This document shows, in pieces, positions 20,498-29,750 of a stretch of 64,000 nt of DNA. A program made the translations under genes and the position numbers. The stretch lies in NCBI RefSeq assembly GCF_014224355.1, contig NZ_VNWP01000006.1:1-64000 (forward strand). The letters are read 5' to 3'. The notes beneath the pieces were generated by a model. That model had not been told where the DNA came from, made no database searches, and saw nothing but the letters and a program-made list of their open reading frames with translations. This DNA is from Synechococcus sp. BSA11S. Its GTDB lineage: Bacteria; Cyanobacteriota; Cyanobacteriia; PCC-6307; Cyanobiaceae. The stretch's first letter is position 1. Each line of letters starts with the position of its first letter.

Positions 20498-22144
20498 TCA
20501 CAATCTGATGTCTCCCTGGAAGGGGGAGGTGGAGGAGTGGGCGAAACTCAGTTCGATCTCGGCGGGCAAGGCCACCTGCAGGTCCAGCTCAGGCGCGGTC
20601 TCCGCCTGTGGGTGCTCCGTGCTCTCCTGCTGGATGGTGTCCTGGCCGTCGGCCTGATCGGCCTGGTCAGCCTGGTCAGTTTGGCTGTCCTGGTCGTCTG
20701 TCTCGCTGTCGGCCTGATTCAGAGCTGGCTGAGGGTCCTCGCTCAGCTCCTGAACCACGGGCTGGATCTCCTCGGCGGTCTCTGGAGCCGAGTGATGAGG
20801 GCTGCTGGCTGGAGCGGCGGTGGTGGGCACCTGGGGCCGCACCAGGCGTGGCGCTGGGGCGTTGCCGCTGATGGTCTTCATCCAGCCCCGTCGGGCGATT
20901 TCATAGAGCAGCAGGGCAGTGGCCACCGAGGCGTTCAGGCTGGGGGTGGCCCCCCGCAGGGGAATGCGGATCAGCTGGTCGCAGTGCTTGCGGGTGAGCA
21001 TCGAGAGGCCCTGGGCCTCAGACCCTGTGACCACCACCAACGGGCCGTCGAGATCAGCCTCCATCAGGCTCACATTGCCTTCCTCGGCCAGGCCCACCAC
21101 GCGGTAGCCCGCGTCCTTGAGCTGCTCGATCGAGCGGTTGAGGTTCACGACCCGGGCCACGGGCAGGTGCTCGAGGGCACCGGCCGCCACCTTGGCCACC
21201 GAGCCGGTGAGGCCCGCGTTGCGCCGCTGGGGCAGCACCAGACCATGGGCTCCAAGTGCTTCGGCGCTGCGCACGATCGCCCCCAGGTTGTGGGGATCGG
21301 TGAGGCCATCGACAGCCATCAGCAGCGGCGCTTCGCCGAGTCCGCGGCAGCCTTCGATCAGGCTGGGCAGGTCGAGGGTTTCAGCGGCTGCGGCCTGCAG
21401 CACGATCCCCTGGTGGACGGCACCGCTGCTGATCTGACCCAGGCGCGCCCAGGTGACCTCCTCCACCAGAACGCCACTGGCCTTGGCATCGCGCAGCAGC
21501 TGCAGGAAGCGGGGTGCGAAACGCAGCTCTGGGGTGCACCAGATGCGGTGAATCGGGCGATCGCTCTCCAGGGCGGCCTGAGCGGGGTGGCGGCCCCAGA
21601 TCAGGTCGTCAGCGGGCTCGGCGCTGAAGCGCTCGGAACTGCCGCTGGCCTCGGGTCCCGGCGACTCCTGCTCGTTGAAGCGCGGGGCACGGGCGGGGGG
21701 GCGCCCGGACTGGAAGCGGGGCCTCTCGCCGTCGGGACGGCTGAAGCGAGGCGCGCCGAAGCTGGGGCGTCGGCCCCCGTCGCGGCCCTCTGGGCGACCC
21801 TCAGGCCGCCGGCCCCCTTCCGGGCGCTGGTCGTCGAAGCGGCGTGCCGAGGGTCGGCTGCCGATCACCCGCGTGGGACGCCCCGATGGGCGGCCATCCC
21901 CCTGGGGACGCTGAAAACTCTCCCGCCGGGGGGCGTCGGGGCGGTAGCCACCCCGGCTCTCCGGGGGGCGTCCTTCGCGCTTGTCACGGCTGTCGCGTTC
22001 GGAGTCGCCGCCGGATCCGCCGCTGCCACGCCATTCGGGGCGGGGCCCGCCGAAGCGGGAGGGTTTGCCCCCTCTGGCTCCTCCCGAGGGGCGATCACCT
22101 GAGCCGGCGCCCTTGGGACGGCGGCGCTCGAAACGTTGGCTCAT
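20498..22144 (-). CDS. rlmB: 23S rRNA 2'-O-methyltransferase RlmB with disordered arms
   Basis: A 548-residue SPOUT methyltransferase. The core (about 170-420) contains the substrate-binding region (WGRHPAQAALESDRPIHRIWC) and the three knot motifs: GLTDPHNLGAIVRSAEALG, VVVTGSEAQGLS and IRIPLRGATPSLNASVATALLLYEI. It should methylate the 2'-OH of a 23S rRNA guanosine (G2251 in E. coli). An N-terminal arm of about 165 residues is rich in Arg, Gly and Pro (GGARGGKPSRFGGPRPEWRG). A C-terminal acidic arm of about 120 residues contains repeated DQAD. Both arms should be disordered. E. coli RlmB is about 243 residues, so more than half of this protein is extension. It overlaps the mini-RNase III gene by 4 bp. 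Confidence 0.88.
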   Translation of the reverse strand: MSQRFERRRPKGAGSGDRPSGGARGGKPSRFGGPRPEWRGSGGSGGDSERDSRDKREGRPPESRGGYRPDAPRRESFQRPQGDGRPSGRPTRVIGSRPSARRFDDQRPEGGRRPEGRPEGRDGGRRPSFGAPRFSRPDGERPRFQSGRPPARAPRFNEQESPGPEASGSSERFSAEPADDLIWGRHPAQAALESDRPIHRIWCTPELRFAPRFLQLLRDAKASGVLVEEVTWARLGQISSGAVHQGIVLQAAAAETLDLPSLIEGCRGLGEAPLLMAVDGLTDPHNLGAIVRSAEALGAHGLVLPQRRNAGLTGSVAKVAAGALEHLPVARVVNLNRSIEQLKDAGYRVVGLAEEGNVSLMEADLDGPLVVVTGSEAQGLSMLTRKHCDQLIRIPLRGATPSLNASVATALLLYEIARRGWMKTISGNAPAPRLVRPQVPTTAAPASSPHHSAPETAEEIQPVVQELSEDPQPALNQADSETDDQDSQTDQADQADQADGQDTIQQESTEHPQAETAPELDLQVALPAEIELSFAHSSTSPFQGDIRL

Positions 22145-22596
22145 GGGTCGCTCGTCAAGGGGTCAGAAGGGTCCGTTTCGTCCAGATGATCCAGAAGCTG
22201 GGCAAGCCGCTCGGGATTCTGCAAAAAGAGCCAGCCCACCATTGTCTCAAATCCCGTAGCCCGGCCGTAGCTGGCTGGATCTCCGCCCCGGGGGCCCCGG
22301 CCGGCCCGGTTGCGGCCCTGGCGCACCAGAGCACGCTCCCGGTCGTCGAGCAATGGCTCGAGCCGCTCCAGGGCCCTGGCCTGGGCCTGGGCCCGCACCT
22401 GGGCCACCACCGCCTGGTGGAGCTCATCCGGGCGGCCGGGCCTGTTGCAGTGCCTCAGGCGCTGGTGAAGCTCCCAGACTGCATCTCCCAGCCAGGCAAG
22501 CTGCAGGGCACCGAGCCGGTCGGGCTGAAGCTGATGACGGGCATCGGGCCGGATCTGGCGCAGCCAGGAGTGTCCGTCGGATTCAGGGTTTGGCAA
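22141..22596 (-). CDS. mrnC: Mini-ribonuclease III (MrnC-like)
   Basis: A 151-residue protein consisting of an RNase III catalytic domain without a dsRNA-binding domain. The signature LQLAWLGDAVWELHQRLR carries the catalytic Asp, and the second acidic motif is in GFETMVGWLFLQ. Mini-III trims the 3' and 5' ends of 23S rRNA precursor (family knowledge from Bacillus). The start is a TTG (PNPESDGHSW). It overlaps the STAS gene by 14 bp and rlmB by 4 bp, so all three are almost certainly one transcript. Confidence 0.85.
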   Translation of the reverse strand: MPNPESDGHSWLRQIRPDARHQLQPDRLGALQLAWLGDAVWELHQRLRHCNRPGRPDELHQAVVAQVRAQAQARALERLEPLLDDRERALVRQGRNRAGRGPRGGDPASYGRATGFETMVGWLFLQNPERLAQLLDHLDETDPSDPLTSDP

Positions 22597-22966
22597 GGGC
22601 GGCCAGGGCCGTGTCCAGATCGGGCTGAAGGTGCAGGAACTGCTCCAGCCGCACCAGCTTGACCGTCTGAATCACGCGGGCATTGCCCACCATCACGAAG
22701 CCGACCTTGGCATCGCTGCACTGCTTGGCCAGCTGCACGAGCACCCCCAGCCCGGAGGAATCGATGAAATCGATGTGGGTGAGATCCAGCAGCACCGCCC
22801 GCTTGTCGCTGCCGCGATGTTCGGTGACGAAATCCCGGAACTGCTTGTCGGAGTAGGCGTCGAGCTGGCCGGTGAAGCTGAACAGCAGACAACTGTCCCG
22901 TCGCTCGAAGCCGCCCCGGAGGGATACGGTCAACCGGTGCAGTTCAGGAATCGTTCCAGCCCTCAC
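22583..22966 (-). CDS. STAS-domain anti-sigma-factor antagonist-like protein
   Basis: A 127-residue STAS protein. The core strand-helix motif LLDLTHIDFIDSSGLGVLVQLAKQC includes the serine pair that is phosphorylated in SpoIIAA-type antagonists (DSSG). VGFVMVGNARVIQTVKLVRLEQFL matches the last helix of the fold. Such proteins switch partner binding by phosphorylation. No anti-sigma kinase is encoded nearby, so the partner is unknown. The start is a GTG, and the gene heads the cluster STAS-mrnC-rlmB. Confidence 0.85.
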   Translation of the reverse strand: MRAGTIPELHRLTVSLRGGFERRDSCLLFSFTGQLDAYSDKQFRDFVTEHRGSDKRAVLLDLTHIDFIDSSGLGVLVQLAKQCSDAKVGFVMVGNARVIQTVKLVRLEQFLHLQPDLDTALAALAKP

Positions 22967-22999
22967 GAGAAAACAAGAGGCTGAAGTGTAAGCAGCAAT

Positions 23000-23021
23000 G
23001 GGCGCAGCTTCACCTGCGCCC
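23000..23021 (-). terminator. Hairpin after carA
   Basis: Perfect 8-bp arms GGGCGCAG and CTGCGCCC around CTTCAC. Read on the minus strand it starts 6 bp after the carA stop. The following sequence is only moderately T-rich, so termination may be partial. Confidence 0.5.
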
Positions 23022-23027
23022 GGGGCC

Positions 23028-24242
23028 TCAGGGGCGTCGCTCGGCCATCAGGCGCATGAAACGACCGAAATGGTGATCCGCGTCGTGGGGGCCGGGGCTG
23101 GCTTCGGGGTGGTACTGCACCCCGAACACCGGCTGGTGGCGATGGCGCAGGGCCGCCACGGTGCGGTCGTTGAGGTTGCGGTGGGTGACCTCCACCAGCT
23201 CCTCGGGCAGGGATGTGGCCTCGATCGCGAAGCCGTGGTTCTGGCTGGTGATCTCCACCAGCCCCTCGCCCCCGCAGGGATGGTTCAGCCCGCGGTGCCC
23301 GTAGCCGAGCTTGAACGTGCTGCCGCCGAGGGCCAGGCCCAGGATCTGGTGGCCGAGGCAGATGCCGAACACCGGCAGATCGGCCTGCCCCAGCAGATCC
23401 CTGGCGAGGGCGATGCCTTCGGCCACCGCGGCCGGATCACCTGGGCCATTGGAGAGGAACACCCCTTCGGGCTCCAGGGCCAGCACCTGAGCCAGGGTGG
23501 CGCTGGCGGGCAGCACCGTGACCGTGCAGCCATGGGCCGTGAGCCGCTCGAGGATGGCTCGCTTGATACCGAAATCGATGGCCACCACCCGATAGGGCCG
23601 CTCCGGCGAGGGTCGCAGGCGCTGATCGAAGTCGGTGGCGCTGAGTTGCTGCCAGAGGTAGGGACTGGGGGTGGTCACCCGCGCGGCCAGGTTGAGCCCC
23701 TCCATCGAGGGGCTCCGGCGCACCAGTTCCAGCAGCTCGTGGGGGCCAGTGCCATCGCTGCAGATCGCTCCGTTCATGGCCCCCCGCTCGCGCAGGTGAC
23801 GCACCAGGGCACGGGTGTCCACCCCAGCGATGCCCACCACCCCATGGGAGGCGAGCCAGCCGGGCAGGTCGCCCTGGCTGCGCCAGCTGCTGGGGGTAGG
23901 CGCCAGCTGGCGGGCGATCACGCCGCGCACGTGGGGGGCTTCGGCCTCCTGATCCTCCGGATTGACTCCGGTGTTGCCCAGTTCCGGATAGGTGAAGGTC
24001 ACCAGCTGACCGGAGTAGCTGGGATCGGTCATCACCTCCTGGTAGCCCGTCATCCCGGTGTTGAACACCACCTCACCGATGGCGGTGCCCCGCGCTCCGA
24101 AGGCCGTGCCGCGGAGCACGGTGCCATCGGCCAGCACCAGCACCGCCTCGTTGGAGGCTGGGCTGCTGCTGGCGGGCTGGGGGGTGCTGGCCGAAGCCGG
24201 GGCTGCAGCGCTCAAGGGGGAAGAGTCGAGTGAAGCGATCAT
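23028..24242 (-). CDS. carA: Carbamoyl phosphate synthase small subunit
   Basis: A 404-residue glutamine amidotransferase subunit of carbamoyl phosphate synthase, feeding arginine and pyrimidine synthesis. The N-terminal CPSase domain includes [24 protein letters not shown]. The class I amidotransferase domain has the nucleophile C295 in VFGICLGHQ and H378/E380 in [13 protein letters not shown]. The first 30 residues are a Ser/Ala/Pro-rich tail not found in most homologues. The gene lies 14 bp downstream of trpD on the same strand. Confidence 0.95.
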   Translation of the reverse strand: MIASLDSSPLSAAAPASASTPQPASSSPASNEAVLVLADGTVLRGTAFGARGTAIGEVVFNTGMTGYQEVMTDPSYSGQLVTFTYPELGNTGVNPEDQEAEAPHVRGVIARQLAPTPSSWRSQGDLPGWLASHGVVGIAGVDTRALVRHLRERGAMNGAICSDGTGPHELLELVRRSPSMEGLNLAARVTTPSPYLWQQLSATDFDQRLRPSPERPYRVVAIDFGIKRAILERLTAHGCTVTVLPASATLAQVLALEPEGVFLSNGPGDPAAVAEGIALARDLLGQADLPVFGICLGHQILGLALGGSTFKLGYGHRGLNHPCGGEGLVEITSQNHGFAIEATSLPEELVEVTHRNLNDRTVAALRHRHQPVFGVQYHPEASPGPHDADHHFGRFMRLMAERRP

Positions 24243-24256
24243 CTCCCAGGCGACGC

Positions 24257-25303
24257 TCAGCTGGCTGATGCCGGCGCCTGAAGTGCGGCGCTGAGCTGCT
24301 CCAGCCGCTGCCAGGGGCGCTCGCCGCCGAGGGCCTCGAGCGCCTGCGCCAGCCCGGCCTGCACCGAGTCGGCCCGCCCGGCGGCCCAGAGCACCAGCGC
24401 CGTGTTCAGGGCCACCACGTCGCGCTGGGCGGTGTTGCCCTGGCCGCGCAGCACGGCTTCGAGGATCCGGCGGTTGGTGTCCAGATCGCCGCCGGCCAGG
24501 GCCGTGAGAGGGGCTAGACCCAGGCCCAGCTGCTCTGGATCGAGCTCCAGGGCCCGCACCGTGTCACCCTCCACCAACCGCAGCTGGTTGACCCCGCTCA
24601 GGGAAGCCTCATCCAGGCCACCGTGGCCGTGGACCACCACCGCCCGCTCCAGCCCAAGGCGGGAGAGGGCTTCGGCCATCGGCTCCAGCAGCTCCGACCG
24701 GGCCACCCCCAGCACCTGGGCTTCGGGCCGCAGGGGATTCACCAGAGGGCCGAGCAGGTTGAAGACGGTGCGCACCCCCAGACGCCGGCGCACGGGGGCG
24801 AGTTCCACCAGGGCCGGATGCCAGCCCGGAGCGAACAGGAAGGTGACCCCGCTGCCGGGCAGGGCCGCCACCACCGTTTCGGGATCGGCCCGGAGGTTGA
24901 GTCCGAGTGCCTCCAGCACATCGGCGGAGCCCACCTTGCCGCTGGCGCTGCGGTTCCCGTGCTTGGCCACCGTGGCACCGCAGGCGGCAGCCACAAAGGC
25001 CACGGCCGTGGAGATGTTGAAGGTGTCGGCCCCGTCGCCGCCGGTGCCGCAGGTGTCGACCAGCTTCAGGGGCGGGCGCTCCCCTGGCAGGCAGGAGGCC
25101 TCGCGCAACACCCGTGCCATCGCCGCCAGCTCCTCGCCGCTCACCCCTTTGCAGCGCAAGGCCGCCAGCAGGGCACCGGTGAGTTCGGGCTCCAGGCTCC
25201 CCGCCAGCCAGGCCTGCATCAGGTCCGTGGCCTGCGGTTCCGAGAGTGCCTGGCCCTGCAGCAACTGCTCCAGCAGGGTCGGCCAGGCGTTTGGGGCAGC
25301 CAT
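24257..25303 (-). CDS. trpD: Anthranilate phosphoribosyltransferase
   Basis: A 348-residue enzyme transferring phosphoribosyl from PRPP to anthranilate, the second step of tryptophan synthesis. The PRPP loop [17 protein letters not shown] (about 83-99) and [21 protein letters not shown] are intact. The ATG giving [15 protein letters not shown] is chosen because the conserved N-terminal helices begin there. The frame runs 49 codons further up, but this extension covers a terminator-like sequence and is unlikely to be coding. Cotranscription with carA is likely. Confidence 0.95.
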   Translation of the reverse strand: MAAPNAWPTLLEQLLQGQALSEPQATDLMQAWLAGSLEPELTGALLAALRCKGVSGEELAAMARVLREASCLPGERPPLKLVDTCGTGGDGADTFNISTAVAFVAAACGATVAKHGNRSASGKVGSADVLEALGLNLRADPETVVAALPGSGVTFLFAPGWHPALVELAPVRRRLGVRTVFNLLGPLVNPLRPEAQVLGVARSELLEPMAEALSRLGLERAVVVHGHGGLDEASLSGVNQLRLVEGDTVRALELDPEQLGLGLAPLTALAGGDLDTNRRILEAVLRGQGNTAQRDVVALNTALVLWAAGRADSVQAGLAQALEALGGERPWQRLEQLSAALQAPASAS

Positions 25304-25338
25304 CGGTGGGGGGCGGAGGTCAGAACAGACCCGGTCAG

Positions 25339-25373
25339 AAAAAAACCCGGGTGCGAGGCACGCCGGGCCGGGT
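25339..25373 (-). terminator. Rho-independent terminator after DUF3288 gene
   Basis: On the minus strand an ACCCGG...CCGGGT stem with a 23-base inner region is followed by seven T residues (25339-25345). It lies between the DUF3288 gene and trpD, so it would separate the two transcripts. Confidence 0.55.
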
Positions 25374-25456
25374 GATGGGGAAGTTTCCACTATCCCCCGC
25401 AGCACTGGTCCGCTGCCGTCCACTCCGCCCCCGGACGGGCCCATGCTCACGCTTCG

Positions 25457-25786
25457 TTACCCCTCGGGAGCGGAGGTGTCGAAACCGCTGCCCACCGCCT
25501 CAGCGCCCACCACCGCCCCGGGCCGGTAGCCCCGGGCCCAGAGGGCACGGGTGCGGCGTTGCAGGTCCTCCACGCTCAGGCCCCAGAGGCGGAGGGCCTT
25601 ACTCAGATCATCGCGCAGGTCCTCGGCTCCGGGGAAGCCGTCGTAGCGGTTGAGCAGCCGGGCCAGATCGGCCAGTTGAGCGTCGCTGGGCTGCTGCGCC
25701 GCCAGCAGACCGTCAACCAGTTCGCGGTCGGTGGCGTAGAGGGGATGGGCCTGGGAGTGGGCGGAGGAGCCGTCGGACGGGGCCAT
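25457..25786 (-). CDS. DUF3288-family protein
   Basis: A 109-residue protein with the DUF3288 pattern: SQAHPLYATDRELVDGLL, then LARLLNRYDGFPGAEDLRDDL and LWGLSVEDLQRRTRALWARGY. The family is restricted to cyanobacteria and has no known function. The start MAPSDGSS is the first Met before the conserved block. It diverges from the ABC exporter gene across about 40 bp, so their promoters overlap. Confidence 0.8.
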   Translation of the reverse strand: MAPSDGSSAHSQAHPLYATDRELVDGLLAAQQPSDAQLADLARLLNRYDGFPGAEDLRDDLSKALRLWGLSVEDLQRRTRALWARGYRPGAVVGAEAVGSGFDTSAPEG

Positions 25787-25825
25787 GGGGCGAATCCTTA
25801 GGTTGGTTCGATCCTGCTCCGCATC

Positions 25826-27577
25826 ATGGCCGCCATCCGTCTGGGCCTGATCTGGCGCTACCTCCGTCCCCACCGGCGCGAGGTGTTCATGGGTGTCACC
25901 GCCCTGGTGGTGGTGAACCTGCTGAGCGTCAGCATTCCACTGCTGGTCCGTGGCGTCATCGACGACCTTCAGGACGGGTTCGCCGCCTCCATGGTGCTGC
26001 GTCAGGCGGGGCTGATCGTGCTGCTCGCCACCGTGATGGGAGGCGCCCGCCAGCTCTCGCGCATGCTCGTGTTCGGCGTGGGACGCCAGGTGGAGGCCAG
26101 CCTGAGGCAGCGCCTGTTTGATCACATGCTCCGCCAGGAGCCGGGCTGGGTGCAGGTCACCGGCAGCGGTGAAGTGATCAGCCGCTCCACCAGCGATGTG
26201 GAGAACGTGCGTCGCCTGCTGGGCTTCGCGGTGCTCAGCCTTTCCAACACCGCTCTGGCCTATGCCCTCACCCTGCCGGCGATGCTCTCGATCGACCCTG
26301 CCCTCACCCTGGCGGCGGTGGGGCTCTACCCCGTGATGCTGGTGGTGGTGCGCCTGTTCGGCGGGCGGATGATGCGGCAGCAGCGGCGCCAGCAGGAGGC
26401 GCTCGGCAGCCTCAGCGACCTGATCCAGGAGGACCTCTCCGGAATCAGCGCCATCAAGATCTACGGACAGGAGGACCACGAGCATGGGGCCTTCGCCCGG
26501 CGCAACGGCCGCTACCGCGACGCAGCCCTGTCCCTGGCCCGCACCCGCAGCACACTCTTCCCGCTGCTGGAGGGGATTTCATCGATCAGCCTGCTGCTGC
26601 TGCTGGCCCTGGGCAGTGGCCAGCTGGAGAGCGGCCGGCTCAGCATCGGCAACCTGGTGGCCCTGATCCTGTTCGTGGAGCGGTTGGTGTTCCCCACCGC
26701 CCTGCTCGGCTTCACCCTCAACACCTTCCAGACCGGCCAGGTGAGCCTGGAGCGGGTGGAGGAACTGCTGGCCCGGGAGCCGCAGGTGGTGTCACCGCCC
26801 GTGCCCAAGCCTCCGGCCAGGGTCGGGCGCGGGGCTGTGGAGGCCCGTGGGCTGAGCGTGCGTTACGACGGCGCCCAGCGCGATGCCCTCCGGGAGGTGA
26901 GCTTCCAGCTGCGGCCGGGAGAGCTGGTGGCGCTGGTGGGGCCTGTGGGCTGCGGCAAGACCACCCTGGCCCGGTCGCTGGGACGGATGGTGGAGGTGCC
27001 TGAGGGGCAACTGTTCCTCGATGGGGTTGATGTCACGGCCCTCTCCCTCGATGACCTGCGCCGTCAGGTGGCCCTCGTGCCCCAGGAGGGTTATCTGTTC
27101 ACAGCCAGCCTGGCCGACAACCTGCGCTACGGCGACCCTGAGGCCGACGATTCCCGCGTGGAGGCGGCGGCCCGGCAGGCACGCCTGGACGGTGACATCC
27201 GCGGGTTTCCCGATGGCTACCAGACCCTGGTGGGGGAGCGCGGCATCACCCTCAGTGGCGGTCAGCGCCAGCGGGCGGCCCTCGGCCGGGCCCTGCTGGT
27301 GTCAGCTCCCCTGCTGGTGCTCGACGATGCCCTTGCCAGCGTGGACAACAACACGGCTGCGGAGATCCTCGATTCGATCCGCGCCGAGAAGGGCCGCACC
27401 ATCCTGATGATCAGCCACCAGCTCTCCGCCGCCGCCGCCTGCGACCGGGTGCTTGTCATGGAGGACGGCCGCCTCGTGCAGCAGGGTCATCACGGGGAGC
27501 TGGTGGCCATCCCAGGCACCTACCGGCGGCTTTGGGAGCGGGAGCAGGCCGAGGAACGCCTCCACCAGGTGGCCTGA
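25826..27577 (+). CDS. ABC exporter half-transporter (TMD-NBD)
   Basis: A 583-residue fused permease-ATPase. Six membrane helices occupy about 15-310. The ATPase has a Walker A GPVGCGKTTL (about 372), a Q-loop VPQEGYLF, a signature [16 protein letters not shown] (about 477) and Walker B LLVLDDALASVD (about 497). The residue after the Walker B aspartate is Asp where most exporters have Glu. This is typical of the degenerate site in heterodimeric exporters such as BmrC (family knowledge), so a partner subunit is likely. No partner gene is adjacent; the partial exporter at the right edge has a canonical DEATAAVD but lies 36 kb away. Substrate unknown. Confidence 0.9.
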   Translation: MAAIRLGLIWRYLRPHRREVFMGVTALVVVNLLSVSIPLLVRGVIDDLQDGFAASMVLRQAGLIVLLATVMGGARQLSRMLVFGVGRQVEASLRQRLFDHMLRQEPGWVQVTGSGEVISRSTSDVENVRRLLGFAVLSLSNTALAYALTLPAMLSIDPALTLAAVGLYPVMLVVVRLFGGRMMRQQRRQQEALGSLSDLIQEDLSGISAIKIYGQEDHEHGAFARRNGRYRDAALSLARTRSTLFPLLEGISSISLLLLLALGSGQLESGRLSIGNLVALILFVERLVFPTALLGFTLNTFQTGQVSLERVEELLAREPQVVSPPVPKPPARVGRGAVEARGLSVRYDGAQRDALREVSFQLRPGELVALVGPVGCGKTTLARSLGRMVEVPEGQLFLDGVDVTALSLDDLRRQVALVPQEGYLFTASLADNLRYGDPEADDSRVEAAARQARLDGDIRGFPDGYQTLVGERGITLSGGQRQRAALGRALLVSAPLLVLDDALASVDNNTAAEILDSIRAEKGRTILMISHQLSAAAACDRVLVMEDGRLVQQGHHGELVAIPGTYRRLWEREQAEERLHQVA

Positions 27578-27650
27578 TTCGCACGAGTTGTTGAACAGCG
27601 CAGACAAGCCCGCGGGGAGGGGCTTAGCTGAGGCAGATCCCGCGAGGCCG

Positions 27651-27914
27651 ATGGAGAACCCCAAGGGCTACAACCTGCGCTGCACCCTCACCTTCGGTGA
27701 CATCTACGGCCAGGTGCTGGTGTGGATGCTTGTGATCTTCGTGAGCCTGGCGGCGGGACTGGCCCTGATGGGCTCCAGCAAGCCGATCTTCGCCCTGGTG
27801 GGGGTGGGCGTGATCCTTGTGCTTTCCCTGCCCTTTCTGCTCTTTGCGTTCACCACCACCCTGCTGAACCACATCGCCCTGGAACCCGCTCCGGCCCCCG
27901 ACCGCGTTGCCTAG
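27651..27914 (+). CDS. Small two-helix membrane protein
   Basis: An 87-residue protein starting MENPKGYNLRCTLTFGDIYG with two adjacent membrane helices (about 23-42 and 47-70) and a proline-rich tail. The composition and the clear start suggest a conserved picocyanobacterial membrane protein of unknown function. It lies 73 bp after the ABC exporter and 24 bp before msrA on the same strand, so it may be cotranscribed with either. Confidence 0.65.
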   Translation: MENPKGYNLRCTLTFGDIYGQVLVWMLVIFVSLAAGLALMGSSKPIFALVGVGVILVLSLPFLLFAFTTTLLNHIALEPAPAPDRVA

Positions 27915-27938
27915 GCTCAAGGCCTAAGCAGAGCAGCG

Positions 27939-28697
27939 GTGTTCGGACTCTTCAACCAGGCCCCCGGCGCGACCAAGGGCAGGATCGTTTCTGCCGAGGA
28001 GGCTCTGCCGGGACGTGACACGCCGATTGCCACGGCACGCACCCACGTGGTGCTCGGTACCCCTCTTCAGGCGCCTCTCCTGCCTGGCCAGGAGGAGGCC
28101 TTCTTCGGCTGCGGATGCTTCTGGGGTGCGGAGAAAGGTTTCTGGCGTCTGCCTGGCGTGATCACCACGGCCGTGGGCTACTGCGGCGGCCACACCCCCA
28201 ACCCCACCTACGAGGAGGTGTGCTCCGGCCGCACCGGCCACACCGAAGCGGTGCGGGTCGTTTGGGACACCGATCAGGTGGGCTTCGCCGATCTCCTCAA
28301 GCTGTTCTGGGAATGCCATGACCCCACCCAGGGCATGGGCCAGGGCAACGATCGCGGCAGCCAGTACCGCTCGGCGATCGTGACCAGCACCGAGGCCCAG
28401 GCCGAGCTGGCGAGCGCCAGCCGCGACCATTACCAGGAGCAGCTGAGCGCCGCCGGTTTCCCGGAGATCACCACTGAACTGCTGGCCGGCAAGCCCTTCT
28501 ACTTCGCCGAAACCCACCACCAGCAGTACCTGGAACGGCCCGGCAGCAGGCCCTACTGCTCCGCGCGGCCTAGCGGGGTGACCCTGGGCGCCTTCCCCGG
28601 TGCTCACTTCAAGCTCCCCGCAAAGGTCTGGGATCACTACGACTGGAGCCAGCCCCATTGCGTCCTGCGCAGCCCCGGCGGCCCGATCAGGCTCTGA
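27939..28697 (+). CDS. msrA: Peptide methionine sulfoxide reductase A
   Basis: A 252-residue reductase for S-methionine sulfoxide in proteins. The catalytic motif GCGCFWGAEKGFWRLPGV places the nucleophile at C60. GYCGGHTPNPTYEEVCSGRTGHTEAV and FWECHDPTQGMGQGNDRGSQYRS are the substrate-binding and His/Asp/Tyr regions. A 50-residue N-terminal extension precedes the fold. The start is GTG, 24 bp after the small membrane-protein gene. Additional cysteines (C187 in the PYCSA segment region) may act as resolving residues. Confidence 0.93.
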   Translation: MFGLFNQAPGATKGRIVSAEEALPGRDTPIATARTHVVLGTPLQAPLLPGQEEAFFGCGCFWGAEKGFWRLPGVITTAVGYCGGHTPNPTYEEVCSGRTGHTEAVRVVWDTDQVGFADLLKLFWECHDPTQGMGQGNDRGSQYRSAIVTSTEAQAELASASRDHYQEQLSAAGFPEITTELLAGKPFYFAETHHQQYLERPGSRPYCSARPSGVTLGAFPGAHFKLPAKVWDHYDWSQPHCVLRSPGGPIRL

Positions 28698-28712
28698 ACC
28701 ACCCCGGCGATA

Positions 28713-29183
28713 TCAGCCCCGTCGTGACCGGTTCACCTGGAGCATCAGGCCGATCATGATCGCGGCGAACGATTGCAGCATCGGTACGACGATCAGGGTC
28801 ATCCGCTGCACCATCCTGTGTTCAGGAACCGTGTGGTAGCGGTAGCTGTCCAGTCCGAGAAGGATCGTTCCGGCCAGGGACAGCACCAGCACGGCCACGA
28901 ACAGCACCGCCGAGAGGCGCCGCCGCCCCCGCTCCCGCCAGGCCAGCAGTCCCAGCAGAAGGTAGGGGGCAAGCAGGAAGGCGAGGAACGGCAGATCGTC
29001 CATCCGTACGCCAGGGACCCCCGTGATCACAAGGATCAGGCTCGTGAGGGCGGCAAGCGTGCACACGCTCCTCGTGGGGTGATCAGTCACGTCCAGGCCG
29101 CCTAGTGCCACTAGCGGCTCCACGAGGGCTGGTAGCGGGAGCGCCCCCAGCAAAGAGGCGACGACCAGAGGCACCGACCTCAT
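28713..29183 (-). CDS. Multi-pass membrane protein, unknown
   Basis: A 156-residue protein with about five hydrophobic segments (LVVASLLGALPLPALV, LAALTSLILVITGV, LPFLAFLLAPYLLLGLLA, AVLFVAVLVLSLAGTILLG, IVVPMLQSFAAIMIGLML). The basic loop WRERGRRR gives a positive-inside side. No family recognised. It converges on msrA with 15 bp between the ends. Confidence 0.6.
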   Translation of the reverse strand: MRSVPLVVASLLGALPLPALVEPLVALGGLDVTDHPTRSVCTLAALTSLILVITGVPGVRMDDLPFLAFLLAPYLLLGLLAWRERGRRRLSAVLFVAVLVLSLAGTILLGLDSYRYHTVPEHRMVQRMTLIVVPMLQSFAAIMIGLMLQVNRSRRG

Positions 29184-29294
29184 CCACCACCTCGAGGTCG
29201 CGAAGCTGGCCGCCGCACTGGTTGCTGGCCGCGACCATGCCCATACCGATGATCAAGTGGGTGGAGCGTCAACCTTGATGCCGTGGTAGCCACA

Positions 29295-29326
29295 ACAAAG
29301 CCCAGGACCTTGGCCCTGGGCTTTGT
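29295..29326. terminator. Orphan bidirectional hairpin
   Basis: Perfect 12-bp arms ACAAAGCCCAGG and CCTGGGCTTTGT with an 8-base loop. Both sides end in GGGCTTTGT, so it looks like a terminator in either direction, yet no gene on either strand ends just before it. Confidence 0.65.
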
Positions 29327-29750
29327 CTGGTCAGCTGTGTAGCCGGTGAAGGATCGCAGCTGGTTCAGCGGACGTTTCGTCCGATCTGGTGTCTTCAGTT
29401 GTGGGGCGGAGCTGCCTGGCGATGGCACCTGGGGCCATGGCTCTAGCGGGGCTTCCCAATTCGGCCCGGGGCACCTGAGGCAGGGCCGTGAACGGTGCAT
29501 TGGACGGCGTCGATAGGGGACGCCAGGGAAACCAGTGATCCTTGAAGATTGTTGGAGCAGGGTCCGAACGTCAGTTCGCTCCTATCACCTGCTCAGGGGG
29601 GGTGTCGTCCATGGGCTGGAACCTCCGAATCCCGATGAACACACAATCGGACGGGCGTCCTGTCCACGCAAGGGGAAGCGCTCCGGACGCAATGGGTCTT
29701 CATCTCATGACAAAGGTCTTCACCTGAGCCGGACCAGCAGAATCAAAGCC
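29327..29750. other. Intergenic, no gene seen
   Basis: Between the orphan hairpin and the cupin gene there is no supported frame. It should contain the cupin-gene promoter. Confidence 0.4.
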
